DNA of 64,000 nucleotides from Amphiura filiformis (GCF_039555335.1 NC_092628.1:82424315-82488314); one strand, 5' to 3'. Numbered from the stretch's first letter, positions 1-18,270 are shown. Translations and numbers: made by a program. The notes: generated from the sequence alone by a model not told the origin.

Positions 1-135
1 AAACAAGCCCTTCTGTAAAAACATAACACTGATAATTTTATCCAATCATGTTACTAATTTCCAACTTTAAAGCAACACCCATGATAGCTTGTATTGTAGT
101 TACAGTTAGTAAACCTCTTACTAGTAATGACTTAC

Positions 136-6085
<5,950 letters not shown>

Positions 6086-6110
6086 CTGAAAACAAATTTT
6101 GTGTCAACTA

Positions 6111-6538
6111 TTAAGGGGGTACTACACCCCTCGATAAATTTGTGTCTATCTTCGCATTTTTCTCAAAAACTAATAACACAGTGGTAACAAAAGTTATACA
6201 TATTATAGGGGCAAGGAATCCAATTACTACACTGGAATATCAGTGACTCAAGACAAGCGGTTCAGTATATATGATTGGAAATGAGGTACATCCTAGCGGA
6301 ATATCAGTGACCCAAGACAAGCGGTTCGTTATTTATGATAAGAAATAAGGTACCGCTAGGATGTACCTCATTTCCAATCATATATACTGAACCGCTTGTC
6401 TTGAGTCACTGAAATTTCAGTGTAGTAATTGGATACCTTGCCCCAATAATATACATAACTTTTGTTACCAGTGTGTATTATTTTTGAGAAAAATGCAAAA
6501 ATAGTCACAATTTACCACAGGGGTGTAGTACCCCTTAA
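6111..6538. mobile_element. TTAA-flanked palindromic MITE (family C)
   Basis: The element is bounded by TTAA at 6111-6114 and 6535-6538. Its terminal inverted repeats begin GGGGGTACTACACCCCT and end AGGGGTGTAGTACCCC. The whole 428 bp is close to a palindrome: the block CAAGACAAGCGGTTC appears in both orientations around a centre near 6350, with an extra direct copy on the left. TTAA duplication with G-rich ends is the hallmark of piggyBac-type elements. There is no transposase frame, so it is non-autonomous. It sits 26 bases beyond the OXCT exon ending at 6085. Confidence 0.75.
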
Positions 6539-6671
6539 AGCCTTAATGTACGATCTTTTTTAATTTTTAGATTTTCTTTTTTTCTTCCAAAATGATAATA
6601 TGCAATCATTATGAAAGTTCTCAATACATTTGGACGCGAAAAACGTTTGGAATTTGCAAAGAAACAACATC

Positions 6672-6804
6672 ATAAACTTTATAGGTATGCTAGGTGAATT
6701 CAAATTTGTCATCAAACTGCATCATTTTATATGCAGTTTATAAACTTTACAGGTATGCTAGGTGAATTCAAATTTGTCATCAAACTGCATCATTTTATAT
6801 ATAT
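6672..6804. repeat. 67-bp direct tandem duplication
   Basis: Two nearly identical units start with TAAACTTTA(T/C)AGGTATGC at 6672 and 6739 and run through GGTGAATTCAAATTTGTC to CATCATTTTATAT. Simple tandem duplication in non-coding DNA. Confidence 0.85.
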
Positions 6805-7350
6805 ATCAAATTAAAGCCCTTGAGTAAACAAAGCCAAAACTGAAAACCTTTTTTTCATAGCACTTTCCGTAGCAAAGTTACATCTTGTCAAAGATTGACT
6901 TTTATCAAAAAGATTCAGCTAGCAAAATTCCCCGAAATGCCGTTTTGGGGTGTTTCTAGATCTTAGTCTCATTTATATGATAGCAGCTTTTTTTTATGGA
7001 ACTGCTATCAAAATCCGTCTAAAATTCCATATGCGATTGTCTTATCACCATAAAAAATCATATATTTGGGTAAAGTGAAGTATTGAAAACATACTCATGT
7101 AGGTTTCCTTATTCGGCCAGTTGTTTTTAATTTCTACATGTATGTAAATATGCATTGACATTGTCGGTGAATTTGGCTGACTAGCAAATGTGTTAACTAA
7201 GGTTTGCCTGGCATACCTAAACTTTAACTTCACCTCTATCACTCGAAATATCTCGCACTATTTGGATTAGGACGGCGAGTGCGGCCTCAGAGTTAGTCTC
7301 CCACGCAGCCAGTTTGGTTACGCTCCTCCACATTTTTGGTTACGCTCCCT

Positions 7351-7736
7351 CCGGGGGGGGCCACTCAAATATGACAGTGTACGCATGCGTGACCAATTTT
7401 TTTTCAAACACCCCCTAAACGAGTTTGACCCTACCAGCAAATTTAGCCCCTTAATAAGGTAATTTAGTGTATAATTTACCCCCTAATGAGTTTTTGGCTG
7501 GTGAAAATGCAACAAATGTACCCTTTTTGGACTCATAATTTACCAAAAATTTGAAAAGGTACCCTAAACAAGTTGTCCAGTTTCAGAAAACTACCCTTAT
7601 TCTTGAAAATCACTGTTTTTTAGACCCTAAACGTGTCACGCACAGTAACTTGCCTTGCCTAAAAAACACCCCTTTTACTTGTTTTTTGGTCACGCATGCG
7701 TAGGCTACAGACCATTTATGTGAGTGATCCCCCCGG
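7351..7736. repeat. Inverted-repeat element with GCATGCG-containing ends
   Basis: The left end (CCGGGGGGGGCCACTCA, then ACGCATGCGTGACC) is mirrored at the right (GGTCACGCATGCGT, then TGAGTGATCCCCCCGGG). The inside is made of degenerate short CCCCTAA/CCCCTTTT-rich units with no long frame. MITE-like, family unknown. Confidence 0.6.
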
Positions 7737-8006
7737 GCGCTCCCTCCACATATCAAAACTTTTTTCCTCCAATGTCTGGCACTAAACCTAAAATTTGTAA
7801 AATTATTTTACAATTTTTGACTACCATGTGTATGTTTAACGCAAGGGATACCAAACTCTTTCTTCCTAATTTGTTTGAAGGGCCCATGCAATGTCTTTCT
7901 GAATCCATATTTATTTTGAGCTTCATAGCTTTCAGAGAAAGAAAATGGTCATGTGTTTTATACTCGCCTCCTACATTTAGGCCTACAATACATGTAGTTG
8001 TACATA

Positions 8007-10092
8007 CACTGCAAAATTCCTGGCGACAGAGTGACTACATCGCACTGGAACTCTGAAGTCACTACCGCCGTCACTCCAGAATAACCTACCCTATGGTGGC
8101 CGACAGAGTCACTACAGGAGAGTGACTACATCGGAAACAAGGTAGTAGGGTACTATGCAGCAGTGTCATCACGTAGTGACTACAACTGCTAGCCTCCGAT
8201 GTGTTACCTGCTCGATGCCGCATCGGCGACTCATGATGTACACCACCGACTAGATTCCGACAGTGGTCCACATCTTGTAGTCACATCAAAGTGACTTCCG
8301 TAGCCAGTGCCCCATGCGTCGCCTGCTCGGTGCCCAGTCGGCGAACTTCAAGGTGACTACGCTGCCGAAAGGTCGTTGACCGAACCCTGTTATGAGTTCA
8401 ACACTCTGGGGACGCGCACAGATATCTACAAAATACGCCGCTGATGATGACAAATACGCGTATCATGCTTGTTTACTGCTTGTATACGCTCATGGATGGA
8501 ATGAGTTGGTTTTATAATTAATTGATTGATGCATGCTGTACAGTGGGTCTGTGGTTCTACTGCCGTCTTTGTTATTGTTTTGTTTTTATCGTACTTTTGC
8601 ATTCTTTATCATTTATATTTCAACTGTGAGACTTCCGATTCATTTTGTTTCATTTATTTATTGTTCTCTTTTATAAAATTTCAATTCTTTTCGTGCTGCC
8701 TGTTTAATAATCTCATCAACTGTGTGTGTTTTATTTGCAGTTCTTGTTCTTGGTTTATTTGTTTGTTTCATTTCAAACATTTTTATTTTGTTTATTTGTT
8801 TGCTTGTTTTCCCACAAAACTTATATCATTGCTTTGTTTACTTCAGTGGTTAGATGTCATGTTTTGCTATCAAATTAGGCCTATTTTTTCATAATTTGCA
8901 TGATAACATTATATAGACCTATTGAAACTTTTTTTTAAATTTAAAACGAATTGTGTTTTTAAATGTTTTAAAAGAGATATTTATTTTCAGCCGAAGTTTG
9001 CAAAGTATGCCTATTATAGGCCTAGCATTTTCAATTTATACATTTTGATTTGCCAAAACTTTACTTATTTTGAAGCAAGAATTTTTCTGTTATATTTAAA
9101 ATTGATTTATAGGCCTAGCATGCATTTTGTTTTACTTCTTGTCACTTTCCTGAAAGGTCTACTGCAAATTTATACTTTTACTGCCGTAAGTTTATGCAAA
9201 ACTTTGGCTTGTGCTATTTTCTTTTTCCGTTTTTCAAAATGGTCTTTTTATAGGCCTATATTAGTTTGATTTGTTTTTCATGTTGATTTTTTTATGTTAT
9301 CAAATTATGCCTATAAATCGGTCTCACATCAATATAGGCCTATTGCAATGTTTGTTTGAAATTGTCTTATTTTTATCACGCAAATATTAATGCTTGTTAT
9401 GAATTATTATTGTTATAATTATTTATTTATTTTACACATTTGTTTAATATTTTAATTCACCAATAGGCCTACATACTTCTTATAATATTCATACTTTTAA
9501 CTTCTTTATTTGCAATTTTTCTCAAGTTGTTTTCTTTCGAAGTGTTTCTTTGTTTCTTCCATTCTTCGTTTATTGGTTTCGTCCTGTTTATTTATTTCTT
9601 AACTTTTTATTTATTTAGTTATTCAAATAACCACCAATTAACAAAAATGTATTTTATTCATCATATTAGTTTATTGAATTATACTTTGTTTACCGTACTG
9701 ATCATGTTTATTTCTTTTACTAACAAATTTATTTAATTCATCTAATATTTCACTTATTTTTAAAGTCCAGTTTGCAATTTCCCCTCCCTAATCCCCTAAA
9801 AAAAGCAAGAAATAAAGGATATTATTTGAATAAATCAAGAGAATATAAAAAATATGGCAATAAAAGCAAAACCGGCAACCCAAAACGCCGGTACTGAGCA
9901 TGCAGGCCCAGTCGCGTAGTCACACCGGTGTGACTCTCCTGCGAAGTCACCCTACGCCAAGTCACTCGGTAGAAACCTAGGAGGCTGGCTACCCGGCTAT
10001 TTCGGACCGGCGATATGGAAAACCGAGGTGTAGTTTCCGATGGAGTGACATTCTGGTGACATCGGCGTCACACAGATGAGAATCTTGCAGTG
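8007..10092. mobile_element. Putative CACTG-ended non-autonomous DNA transposon, ~2.1 kb
   Basis: Ends are CACTGCAAAATTC at 8007 and, inverted, GAATCTTGCAGTG at 10080-10092, with TA outside both ends. Within about 350 bp of the left end and 200 bp of the right end, GTGACTAC/GTAGTCAC/AGTCAC motifs recur in both orientations, like the subterminal repeats of CACTA/EnSpm or hAT elements. The middle (8520-9760) is very T-rich and carries several TAGGCCTA palindromes. Its T-rich open frames (for example 8526-8894) are compositional and look like no protein. No transposase seen. Confidence 0.5.
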
Positions 10093-10199
10093 TATGTAGT
10101 AGTGAGTCAATGCACTACACACATCTACAGTGCATCTCCTTCTTCTTCCTAGGTTCCGTCGGCAGGGTGGCTTTATAAATATGCCACATTTCGCCAACA

Positions 10200-10362
10200 C
10201 TACAGTTTGTCCACTCTGAAGTACAAAGTGACAACTCGCGCGTAAACAGTGCGCAGTGCTGCATCTCTGCTGCAGGTATGCAGTATGCGTGCCTTCAAAG
10301 TCGGCACAATGCCTGCGTCCGCGTCCGCGTCGGTACTTTGTACTTCAGACTAGACAGACTGT
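10200..10362. repeat. Small foldback element
   Basis: Arms at 10200-10229 and 10335-10362 pair, with the core CTGAAGTACAAAG / CTTTGTACTTCAG. The loop is GC-rich with GTCCGCGTCCGCGTC. Non-coding. Confidence 0.55.
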
Positions 10363-11196
10363 AGTGCTTAGGGTACTCGCGCGTAAAAAAAAAATAAAGG
10401 GGGGGCGATAATGGCAAAAGGATAAGGCTGGATGGATATCTTTCATGACTTCCAAATCTTCATGACTTCCAAATTTTGCAACTCGCTCGTGTCACTCACT
10501 TTCACTATCAAAGAAATTGCTCAATTTTAACTGTCACAAGACCAATTTCTTGATCGCAAAAGGAGAAATCAAAGATATAATTTACCTTCAAATAAAGTCC
10601 ATGTTGACCAAAGAAAGGTGTTTTGAGGTTTCCTGTCGCAGCAAGATTCTCGCACTAAAACGAAAAAGCCCAGCCATGTTGACAAGTGAAGTGATTTGCT
10701 GGTTTCCACATTTTACCAATTGCGCGATAACTTTAGAAATAATAATCTGGGAACCAAACTAATTGAACACAAGGTTGACACTCTGTATTTCCCATCCAGA
10801 CGATCCAGGGTTACTATAGTTTGTTCAGAAGAAATTGTGGCAATGGCGTTGATCCCGTACATTGATCACCTGGTGGGTTCAGTATGTATTTTAATTAATC
10901 AAGCACATATCCTTGCTCACAAAATATATCGATTTTTATTTTTTCTGAAAAAAATGTAAAAAATGCTCATTTTTGGTCAAAAAGCCCGATTTTTTCGTAA
11001 ATTTCGAGGAAATTGGACATGAGTGACTTATTATTTCTTCCAAATATATTTCTTAAACCAAATATGACTAAAAACAATATTGCTGTACGAAAATATTTAA
11101 AATTATTATTTATATCAGGCTTTTGAGCGATACAATAAAACTGTGTATTGTACAATATTTGCAAAATACCCGGATGCAATACAATATTTTTTTAAA

Positions 11197-12027
11197 TAGG
11201 GTAGCTGCAGGTAATATGGGACCATTAAGGACGTTTAGCTTATGTGCATAAAAACTATAGTAGATATGCCCAAAAGAGATTGTTATGATGAACAACCTGT
11301 CCTTTAAGATTAATAAAACAGGCGGCAATGTTATCTTGTTTTTATGTTTGTTTGGACGCTATGACGTCAAAATGACGTCATCGTCAAGTGTCCCATATTA
11401 CCTGCATGTGCAGGTAATATGGGACACTGTGTTATCTCTATGGTGAAAATCAAAATGTTCAGAAAATCACTCTTTTGTTCTAAAAACATTTTTGTTACAT
11501 GATTTTGAATGTTAAATGCAAATTTCAACAAGAAAATTCAATTTTCTAAATAGTTTTGCTTTTCGCATTGACAATGCACACAATTTCCTATGTGTCCCAT
11601 ATTACCTGCACCCATTCAGTTGAAAATCAGAGAAAATAATCATTTATAAAAGGAAAGTGCCACTTTTCAGTGGAATTTTACCTGCTGATAAGCTTAACCC
11701 ATCACCTAAAGATCATAAAAAGTGACAAATGCACCCTCAGTAGGCCTACCAGAGTATTTGGATACACAATCATAAAATGTGGCGTCATTGATTTTATATA
11801 AGGCCAAAAAAACGACGTAAATTTTTGGGCAATTTCACTCTTTTTGGCATTGATTTCCAAGAGTTTGATACACAGACTCCAAAACTGCATTTCTAGAAGC
11901 ACAATTGATGTCTCTAAACACTTAACAAATCAACTTAAAGTGTGTACCTTCTCTAAGCTACTTTTTGTTAAAATGAAAACAGGTGTCCCATATTACCTGC
12001 TGTCCCATATTACCTGCAGCTACCCTA
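11197..12027. mobile_element. TA-flanked MITE with repeated CCCATATTACCTGC motif
   Basis: TA-GGGTAGCTGCAGG at 11197 mirrors CCTGCAGCTACCC-TA at 12013-12027. The 14-base motif CCCATATTACCTGC occurs six times in both orientations (near 11205, 11391, 11408, 11592, 11984, 12001). The 11391 and 11408 copies form a hairpin. A TA target duplication suggests the Tc1/mariner group. It lies inside a larger inverted repeat whose arms (about 11104-11128 and 12377-12400) share TTTATATCAGGCTTTTG. No transposase. Confidence 0.65.
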
Positions 12028-12401
12028 TTGTACGCGTATCGCGTACGCGACGCGAGTTACCATGGTGACAGCACAAACACGCGTCATGATACAACAGCAC
12101 AACAATACAGACACCGTAACGGCTCACAGGAGATTTCGTACTGTATAAACAAGTAAAATCACAAACTTAATTCGCGGCAATGGATGATGATAACCTTAGG
12201 AAATATAATCCACATAGATCTACAAATAAACCTATAGGCCTATATTATTCCGAAATTGTCTTTGGAGAGTAAAGAGCAGAAAACAAGAAGGTCAAAAAAT
12301 AAGCTTACATTACATTACAATACACATTGCTAAACCCGGTGGCTAGGTAAGCTTAAATTTTCATTTTACCGCATAGCAAAAGCCTGATATAAATAATAAT
12401 A

Positions 12402-12523
12402 ATAATATTGAATGGCTTATTCTCGTGTGATACAAGAATATATTGCACTCGTCTTCGACTCGTGCAATATTTTTCTATCGTGCAATATATTCTTGTATCA
12501 CACTCAAAGCCATTCAATATTAT
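12402..12523. repeat. Near-perfect palindrome
   Basis: AATATTGAATGGCTT...TGATACAAGAATATATTGCAC reads back on the other strand from 12523. The centre is about 12452-12470 around CTCGTCTTCGACTCG. It would form a hairpin of about 50-bp arms. Confidence 0.8.
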
Positions 12524-12585
12524 ATAAATATATTATTTAACCGACCAAAGTTACCCCGCTGACCGAAGTTACCCCATTTTACGGT

Positions 12586-12682
12586 ATGTAGCCAGAGGTT
12601 TCCAGTGATATAACAAATTAATAATCTCAACATTTTTTGAGAAAAGTGGGGGATGATGCTGTGGATCACGAAATTGAAATTG
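12586..12682 (-). mobile_element. Fragment of TTAA MITE family B
   Basis: Contains blocks shared with the complete family-B copies elsewhere: CCAGAGGTTTCCAGTGATAT, GAGAAAAGTGGGGGATGA and GTGGATCACGAAAT. Only one end survives. Confidence 0.65.
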
Positions 12683-13054
12683 CTTAAACATGCTATAGGA
12701 AACATAAGAGCTTAACGTGGATTCAGCATCACAATGCACGAGATGTGACAACTGATAATACTGAAACAGTGAGTAATCGTGAGTAATTTTTGTATATTGT
12801 ATTATTCAATTTCTAATGACTTCCAGTAGGCCCCCTACTTAATTTTTTTTTTTTTTCAACGAGCATGATATCCACCGCAAAATTGGCCTACAAGTGGCAT
12901 CGGGGGGAAATGGACCACGAATTGGTTTAATTGGGCATTCAGTTCGAAAAATTTTATGAATACAGCCTGTCTCAAAAAAAATTGTGCAAGTGAAAAGCGC
13001 CCTCTTTGGCAATTAGAAAATACCGTTGTGACGTGATGCTTATAACAGTGTCAA

Positions 13055-14620
13055 TTAAGGGATCTAAAATGAGCGTTTATTGCGTTTCGACAGTATTTTT
13101 TGTGCGACATGAGAGCACCTCGGACCTATCGAATTGCATTCTGAATACGAAGCATGTCTTTCTGATATCAAATAATTTTCATTTTTTGAAAATCACAATA
13201 GGCCTATAATACAAATTTTACGACAAATTATAAAAATTTGATATTTTTCAAATTTTTAATATATAACAGTCCTCGAAGTGAATTATATAAATCTAATATT
13301 CTTAAAGTAACCATGTTATCACTTTCAATAAAATATTGGTGGAAACTTAATATTAAATGCATGAAAGGTCATAATTCTCTTGTTATCAAAGCTCTAATTG
13401 ATAATAGAAAATTAGAAAAATTTTCCTGGTCTACTGGTATTCAAAATATTTTCACTCTAATCAAACGTGAGGATATCTGGTCTAAACCCATTCTTTTGTC
13501 TAAAAGTAATTTTGATAGTTTAATTACTTCATCTCTAAAGTCAGTATTTGATAAATTGTGGTTATTTTCAATCAATAATAATCTATCCAAATTACGAACT
13601 TATTGTAAATTCAAAGATAGCTTCACCATGGAAAATTACGCTATTTTACTTAATCGTTCTAAGAGATCCGTCTTCTGTAGATTACGTATTAGTGCTCATT
13701 TATTAAGGATTGAGAGAGGGCGTTATTCTTCACCAAAAAATCCCACCAGAGGATAGACTTTGTGTGTATTGTGACCTTAAGGAAGTTGAAGATGAATTCC
13801 ATTTTATTATACGTTGCCCTTTTTATACCAATTTGCGAGATAACATGTATAAATATTTAGATGATGCCTTTAATTTTCTAATTTTACCAGACTTAGATAA
13901 ATTCAAATTAATAATGAGTGCTAATGATCATGAAACTGTTCATGTAGTAGCTAATTTTATTGCATCAGCATTTAATAAGCGTACGTTAAGCACCAGTAGG
14001 ACTAACTAATTGCATTGTTTAGTCAATCTAGCAGTCAAGTTATTATATTGTAGCATAAATTACTTTATAATTAATAGTTAAAACTATTATTTTGTATAAG
14101 TTATTTTAAGGTGTTTCATGTTTGTATTTATGTATATAGTGTTTCTAGTTTGTTTTTTGATTATACCTTTTGTGAGGTGAATGTCAATAAAGAATCTGAA
14201 TCTGAATCTGTAGCAGGGAGGAAAAGCCGACGGTCAATTGAAAATTTCGACCTTTCATATTGAAGATATGGATTTTTTTCCCAAAAAGACCTAATTTTTT
14301 TTTGTGTTTTGGGAAAAAAATCCATATCTTCAATAGGAAAGGTCAAAATTTTCAATTGATCGTCGGCTTTTCATCCCACCTACATACACTTTAAGTATAA
14401 ATCATCAGATTTATAAAGTTCACTTCAAGTACTGTTAAATATCAAAAATATCAATTTTAATGATTTGCCATAAAATGTGTATTAAATTGCGAATTTCAAA
14501 AATCAAAATTATTTGATATCAGAATGACATTCTTCGTATTCAGAATGCAATTCGATATGTCTGATGTGTTCTAATGTCCCAAAATAAATACCGTCCAAAC
14601 GTTCATACCCCAGCCCTTAA
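13055..14620. mobile_element. TTAA MITE family A, copy 1, split by a retrotransposon
   Basis: The left arm starts at TTAA 13055-13058 followed by GGGATCTAAAATGAGCGTTT. The right arm ends CGTTCATACCCCAGCCC-TTAA at 14617-14620. The arms are about 250-bp inverted repeats containing TCTGATATCAAATAATTTT. The centre in intact copies is a second hairpin (GATATGGATTTTTTCCC / GGGAAAAAATCCATATC). Here about 900 bp of a non-LTR retrotransposon interrupt the left half at ~13309. TTAA duplication with GGG/CCC ends points to a piggyBac-type, non-autonomous element. Confidence 0.8.
13309..14208 (+). pseudogene. 5'-truncated non-LTR (CR1/L2-like) retrotransposon, reverse transcriptase C-terminus
   Basis: The reading starts abruptly after the MITE sequence CTTAAAGT. 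It encodes the C-terminal domain of a LINE-type ORF2, with RISAHLLRIERGRYSSPK then RLCVYCDLKEVEDEFHF and CPFY, the usual Cys/His end of such proteins. The frame is broken by one extra A in the A-run at ~13735-13740: the protein continues in another frame to TAA at 14009. A 3' untranslated region ends in a short tandem tail, GAATCTGAATCTGAATCT, typical of CR1/L2 insertions. A dead insertion, not a host gene. Confidence 0.8.
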
Positions 14621-14999
14621 GGGCATAGGGTCTTTTTATCTTTTCAGTTTCCGTAAGTCTATTGTTCAGATACGAAAACGCAAGTGATTCAGTAAGTTTA
14701 CTGTAATCTGACTTCATTGTTAACTTTGAAGTACCAATCAGCTTATTTCAATAGAGGCAGATGCATATGTCAATAAAAGCGGGAGAGACAAGACCGATGT
14801 TTTTAATGGTCTAGCGCCCTCTCGTCTTTGCACTGCTAAATTGATCTATATTAATTTGACAAAATGCATGCCAATCCGAATGATAATGTCCACTTTTTTC
14901 TGTAAAAACGTTGAAAGTAAGCCCTTAAATCACAAAAGGTCCGCTTATGAGCCTGTCGCGCCCCAATGCACAGTGTCGCCCTTCCCTCGTATCAATGTA

Positions 15000-15185
15000 T
15001 ATCTCCCTATTTTGCTTCCTCCTGCCCCCCCCGGCCCCCCCCCTCCCAATGATCAGGCTCCCCACTCCCTCCTCTCGAGCTTTCTCTTTCTAGTCTTTCC
15101 GTCTCTTTCTTCCTCACCCCCTCCCACTCTCACTTGTTCAGTGTCAAGTATCTCCCTCCCTCCCTCCTTCCCCCTCCCTTGCGAA
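15000..15185 (+). repeat. C/T-rich polypyrimidine tract
   Basis: Runs of C and CCCTCC/CTCCCTCC dominate, giving a spurious proline/serine-rich open frame that joins the reverse-transcriptase fragment downstream. Confidence 0.7.
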
Positions 15186-15189
15186 ATTT

Positions 15190-15419
15190 ATCACTATGAT
15201 CCATGGCATATTTCTCGTCATCTTGAAGCCAATAATATTATCACTCCGAAACAGCATGGCTTTCGGAAGGGTCATTCATGCGTTTCGCAGCTCATCCTTG
15301 CCGTTCATGACTGGGCACAGTGTATTCAGAACCATGAGCAGGTGGACATCGCAATTTTTGATTTCACCAAAGCTTTTGACTCTGTCCCCCATGAAAGACT
15401 GAAATCTAAGTTGCATTAA
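15190..15419 (+). pseudogene. Non-LTR reverse transcriptase fragment
   Basis: About 70 codons match RT motifs: ITPKQHGFRKGHSC, then VDIAIFDFTKAFDSVPHERL, which holds the first catalytic Asp region (F-D-F-x-K-A-F-D). Upstream the frame becomes low-complexity and downstream it stops at TAA 15417-15419. Both ends of the element are missing. Confidence 0.8.
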
Positions 15420-15480
15420 TTAAACAAATAAAAGAAATAAGAAAGAGAAGAACATGCAAAGAAAGAACCAATATAAATAT

Positions 15481-15798
15481 TTATAACATTTCAATAAATA
15501 GACATGAATTCCACAGTTCACAAAAGAAATTGATAGTTGGGTTGGAAATAGGTGAGGTCATTAAATAATGCCCAAATAACTTAAACTGGTTTACTGATTT
15601 TGCCATCTTTATATATTTATCAGTAATATTCCAATTCCTAGGACCGGCAGCTCTTATTGTTTTGTGAGCAAATTCTGTTTTAGTATGACATATATTATAG
15701 TCATCAGCATTTCTTGTGTGATACTTATGTCGATTTATCTGCTGCATGAAATAGTTGTCGAATGCTACAGGTAGCTGATTTGAAAAATGTTTATACAT
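15481..15798 (-). pseudogene. Non-LTR retrotransposon ORF2 C-terminal fragment
   Basis: The frame has the C-terminal signature of jockey/CR1-type ORF2: HKYHTRNADDYNICHTKTEF followed by KTIRAAGPRNWN and a final hydrophobic/basic stretch. No RT core upstream. Its upstream part (from 15684) also lies in the tandem duplication and recurs truncated at 18788-18905. Confidence 0.65.
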
Positions 15799-16148
15799 AT
15801 GCTTAATTCCATATGATATGTGTCATAAACATTAAGTAATTTATACTTTTTAAAAATAGGTGTGCGCTGGGCCGTATTATTCAGTGTGCGCATGTAGGAT
15901 TGCCTCTGGTCGCTGAACAAATAAAATACCTTAAGCTACAAATACAGATGAACTTAACTTAAACATGATAATAACAAGCATATATCTGACACAAGCAAAA
16001 ACATTATAAAAGATCAAAGCACATAGTTTAAAATATCATAGATACAAAGAGAGCGTGACCAGCACCATGAAAACGCATACAACATTGTACAAGATGGGAG
16101 TTGATTCAATTAACAAATAAAATACCTTCAGCAATATATTAAACACCT

Positions 16149-16814
16149 TTAAGGGATCTAGAATGAGCGTTTATGGCGTTTCGACAGTATTTTTTGTGGG
16201 ACATGAGAGCACCTCAGACGTATCGAATTGCATTCTGAATACGAAGCATGTCTTTCTGATATCAAATAATTTTCATTTTTGAAATTCACGATATAATACA
16301 AATTTTATGACAAATTATTAAAATTTGATATTTTTCAAATTTTTGATATATAACAGTCCTCGAAATAAATTTTATAAGTCTAATGATATATTCTTAAAGT
16401 GTATGTAGCTGGGAGGAAAAGCCGACGATCAATTGAAAATGTTGACCTTTTATATTGAAGATATGGATTTTTTCCCAAAAAGACCTATTTTTTTTGGTGT
16501 TTTGGGAAAAAATCCATATCTTCAATCCGAAAGGTCAAAATTTTCAATTGATCGTCGGCTTTTCATCCCACCTACATACACTTTAAGTATAAATCATCAG
16601 ATTTATAAAGTTTACTTCAAGCACTGTTAAATATCAAAAATATCAATTTTTAATGATTTGCCATAAAATGTGTATTACATTGCGAAATTCAAAAAATCAA
16701 AATTATTTGATATCAGAAGGACATTCTTCGTATTCAGAATACAATTCGATATGTCTGATGTGCTCTAATGTCCCACAATAAATACTGTCCAAACGTTCAT
16801 ACCCCTTCCCTTAA
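16149..16814. mobile_element. TTAA MITE family A, copy 2
   Basis: Complete 666-bp copy: TTAA-GGGATCTAGAATGAGCG at the left, CGTTCATACCCCTTCCC-TTAA at the right. Inverted arms are about 250 bp and the central hairpin (16430-16570) contains GCCGACGATCAATTGAAAA in both orientations. The open frame inside the hairpin is a by-product of the palindrome. Confidence 0.88.
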
Positions 16815-17628
16815 GATAAGCAAGATAATACAAAACCAAATTACATTCACAAGTATATTGAGTCAAATATTACTTCAACAATATAATTAGGATATACAAA
16901 AACAAAGTACCTATTTAAAAGTATCATATTTACAGAAATGGTATAATAGCACAAATTAAAATAATTTTGGGAATGCGAAGAGGCGTGACCAGCACAATAA
17001 TAATTGTCTACATTCAATATAAACACAATCGGATATGTAGGCCTATCCGATATTTGCTTATCGCAATCATGAAAATAAGCTATTATATATACTTATGGTA
17101 TATTATATACTTTACACTAAAGTTGAATTTATTACTCTATTACTGAGCAAAAAGCGGTTGGTATTTGGCCAATGAGATATTGGCGCTTTTCCCAACGCAC
17201 AAAAAAAGCGCACTACCTCATTGGGTCGTACAGCTATGTAGTATAAATTTAGCTTTAGATGTTATGATTGCAGACAAGTTCTGCCCCTCTTTTTAATCCG
17301 CTGATTTTTGGTTTCTGAACAAAAGAGAAACGAAAATGTATTACTTAAAACGATGGAATGAATAAGTTTGAAATGGCCAAATTCGTTCGATCTTTCAATC
17401 GACCGTCGATACTTAAAGGGCATTTCGTGATCCACAGCCTCATCCCCCACTTTTCTCAAAAAAAGTTGAGATTTTTATATCACTGGAAACCTCTGGCTAC
17501 ATAATGTTTATGTACAAAATATGTCTTGCAGATTAATTCGTTTTGCAAAGATATCGTGAAATTTGAATTTCGTTCTGGTGCACCAGAACGAAATTACAAC
17601 GCATTGTCTGTGGAGCAGTGTAATACAC

Positions 17629-17630
<2 letters not shown>

Positions 17631-17660
<30 letters not shown>

Positions 17661-18270
17661 GCCTAGATTTATTATAGATAGATTTATTATTATCTTTTCA
17701 CTCATTACATGATACAAGAAAAATACATAAGAATAATACATTATAAAGATATAAATAATAATACAAATATAATAATTATGGAAATGCATAATACAACAAT
17801 GAGTGAAGGAATTACAGTAAAGGCCCAAAGGCCTGTAGCTCTGTAACCCCTTGATACAGGTATATGGCATTTATTTGACATGGCAGCAGGTTGGTAGACA
17901 ACAAAATGCCGAGTCCAACCAACCAGCTGTCATGTCCATCAATGACATATCCTATGTTAACATTTAAGGAAAAACAAAGAAAAACAAAATGCACATATCA
18001 AAAACTAATTATTGAAGTAAATTAATGAAATTAGTGAACAAAATATTGGTGAGGTACACATGATTGAAAGACTAAGAATAGCTTTGCATAAGATGTTGTT
18101 TATAATTTTTCCGGAATTGCTTCACTGATGACGAGCACTTGATATCAGAATTAATAGCATTCCAAAGCTTTATACCTGCATATTTAATAGATTTCTCACA
18201 AAAGACTTTCTTGACTCGAGGTAAGATGAGATTGTTTCTATATCTAGTGTTTATAGCGTGATCATAACAT
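17631..18270 (-). pseudogene. 5'-truncated non-LTR retrotransposon with (TCTA)n tail
   Basis: Read on the minus strand, 18260-18070 encodes an ORF2 C-terminus (HAINTRYRNNLILPRV, then KSIKYAGIKLWNAINSD) that stops shortly after QHLMQSYS. About 400 bp of untranslated sequence follow, ending in an ATCT tandem run (the AGAT run at 17631-17660 on plus). It sits inside MITE family B between TACACAT and AATCATGCATA. Dead copy. Confidence 0.75.

Noticed and set aside
8526-9736. Several open frames of 69-122 residues rich in Phe, Leu and Cys
   Set aside because: They arise from an extreme T-rich tract inside a putative transposon and show no domain, splice logic or conservation.
16433-16630. Small open frame repeated at 19550 (MKMLTFYIEDMDFFPK)
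   Set aside because: It is the central hairpin of MITE A; the same residues arise from the palindrome in each copy and disagree at the far end.
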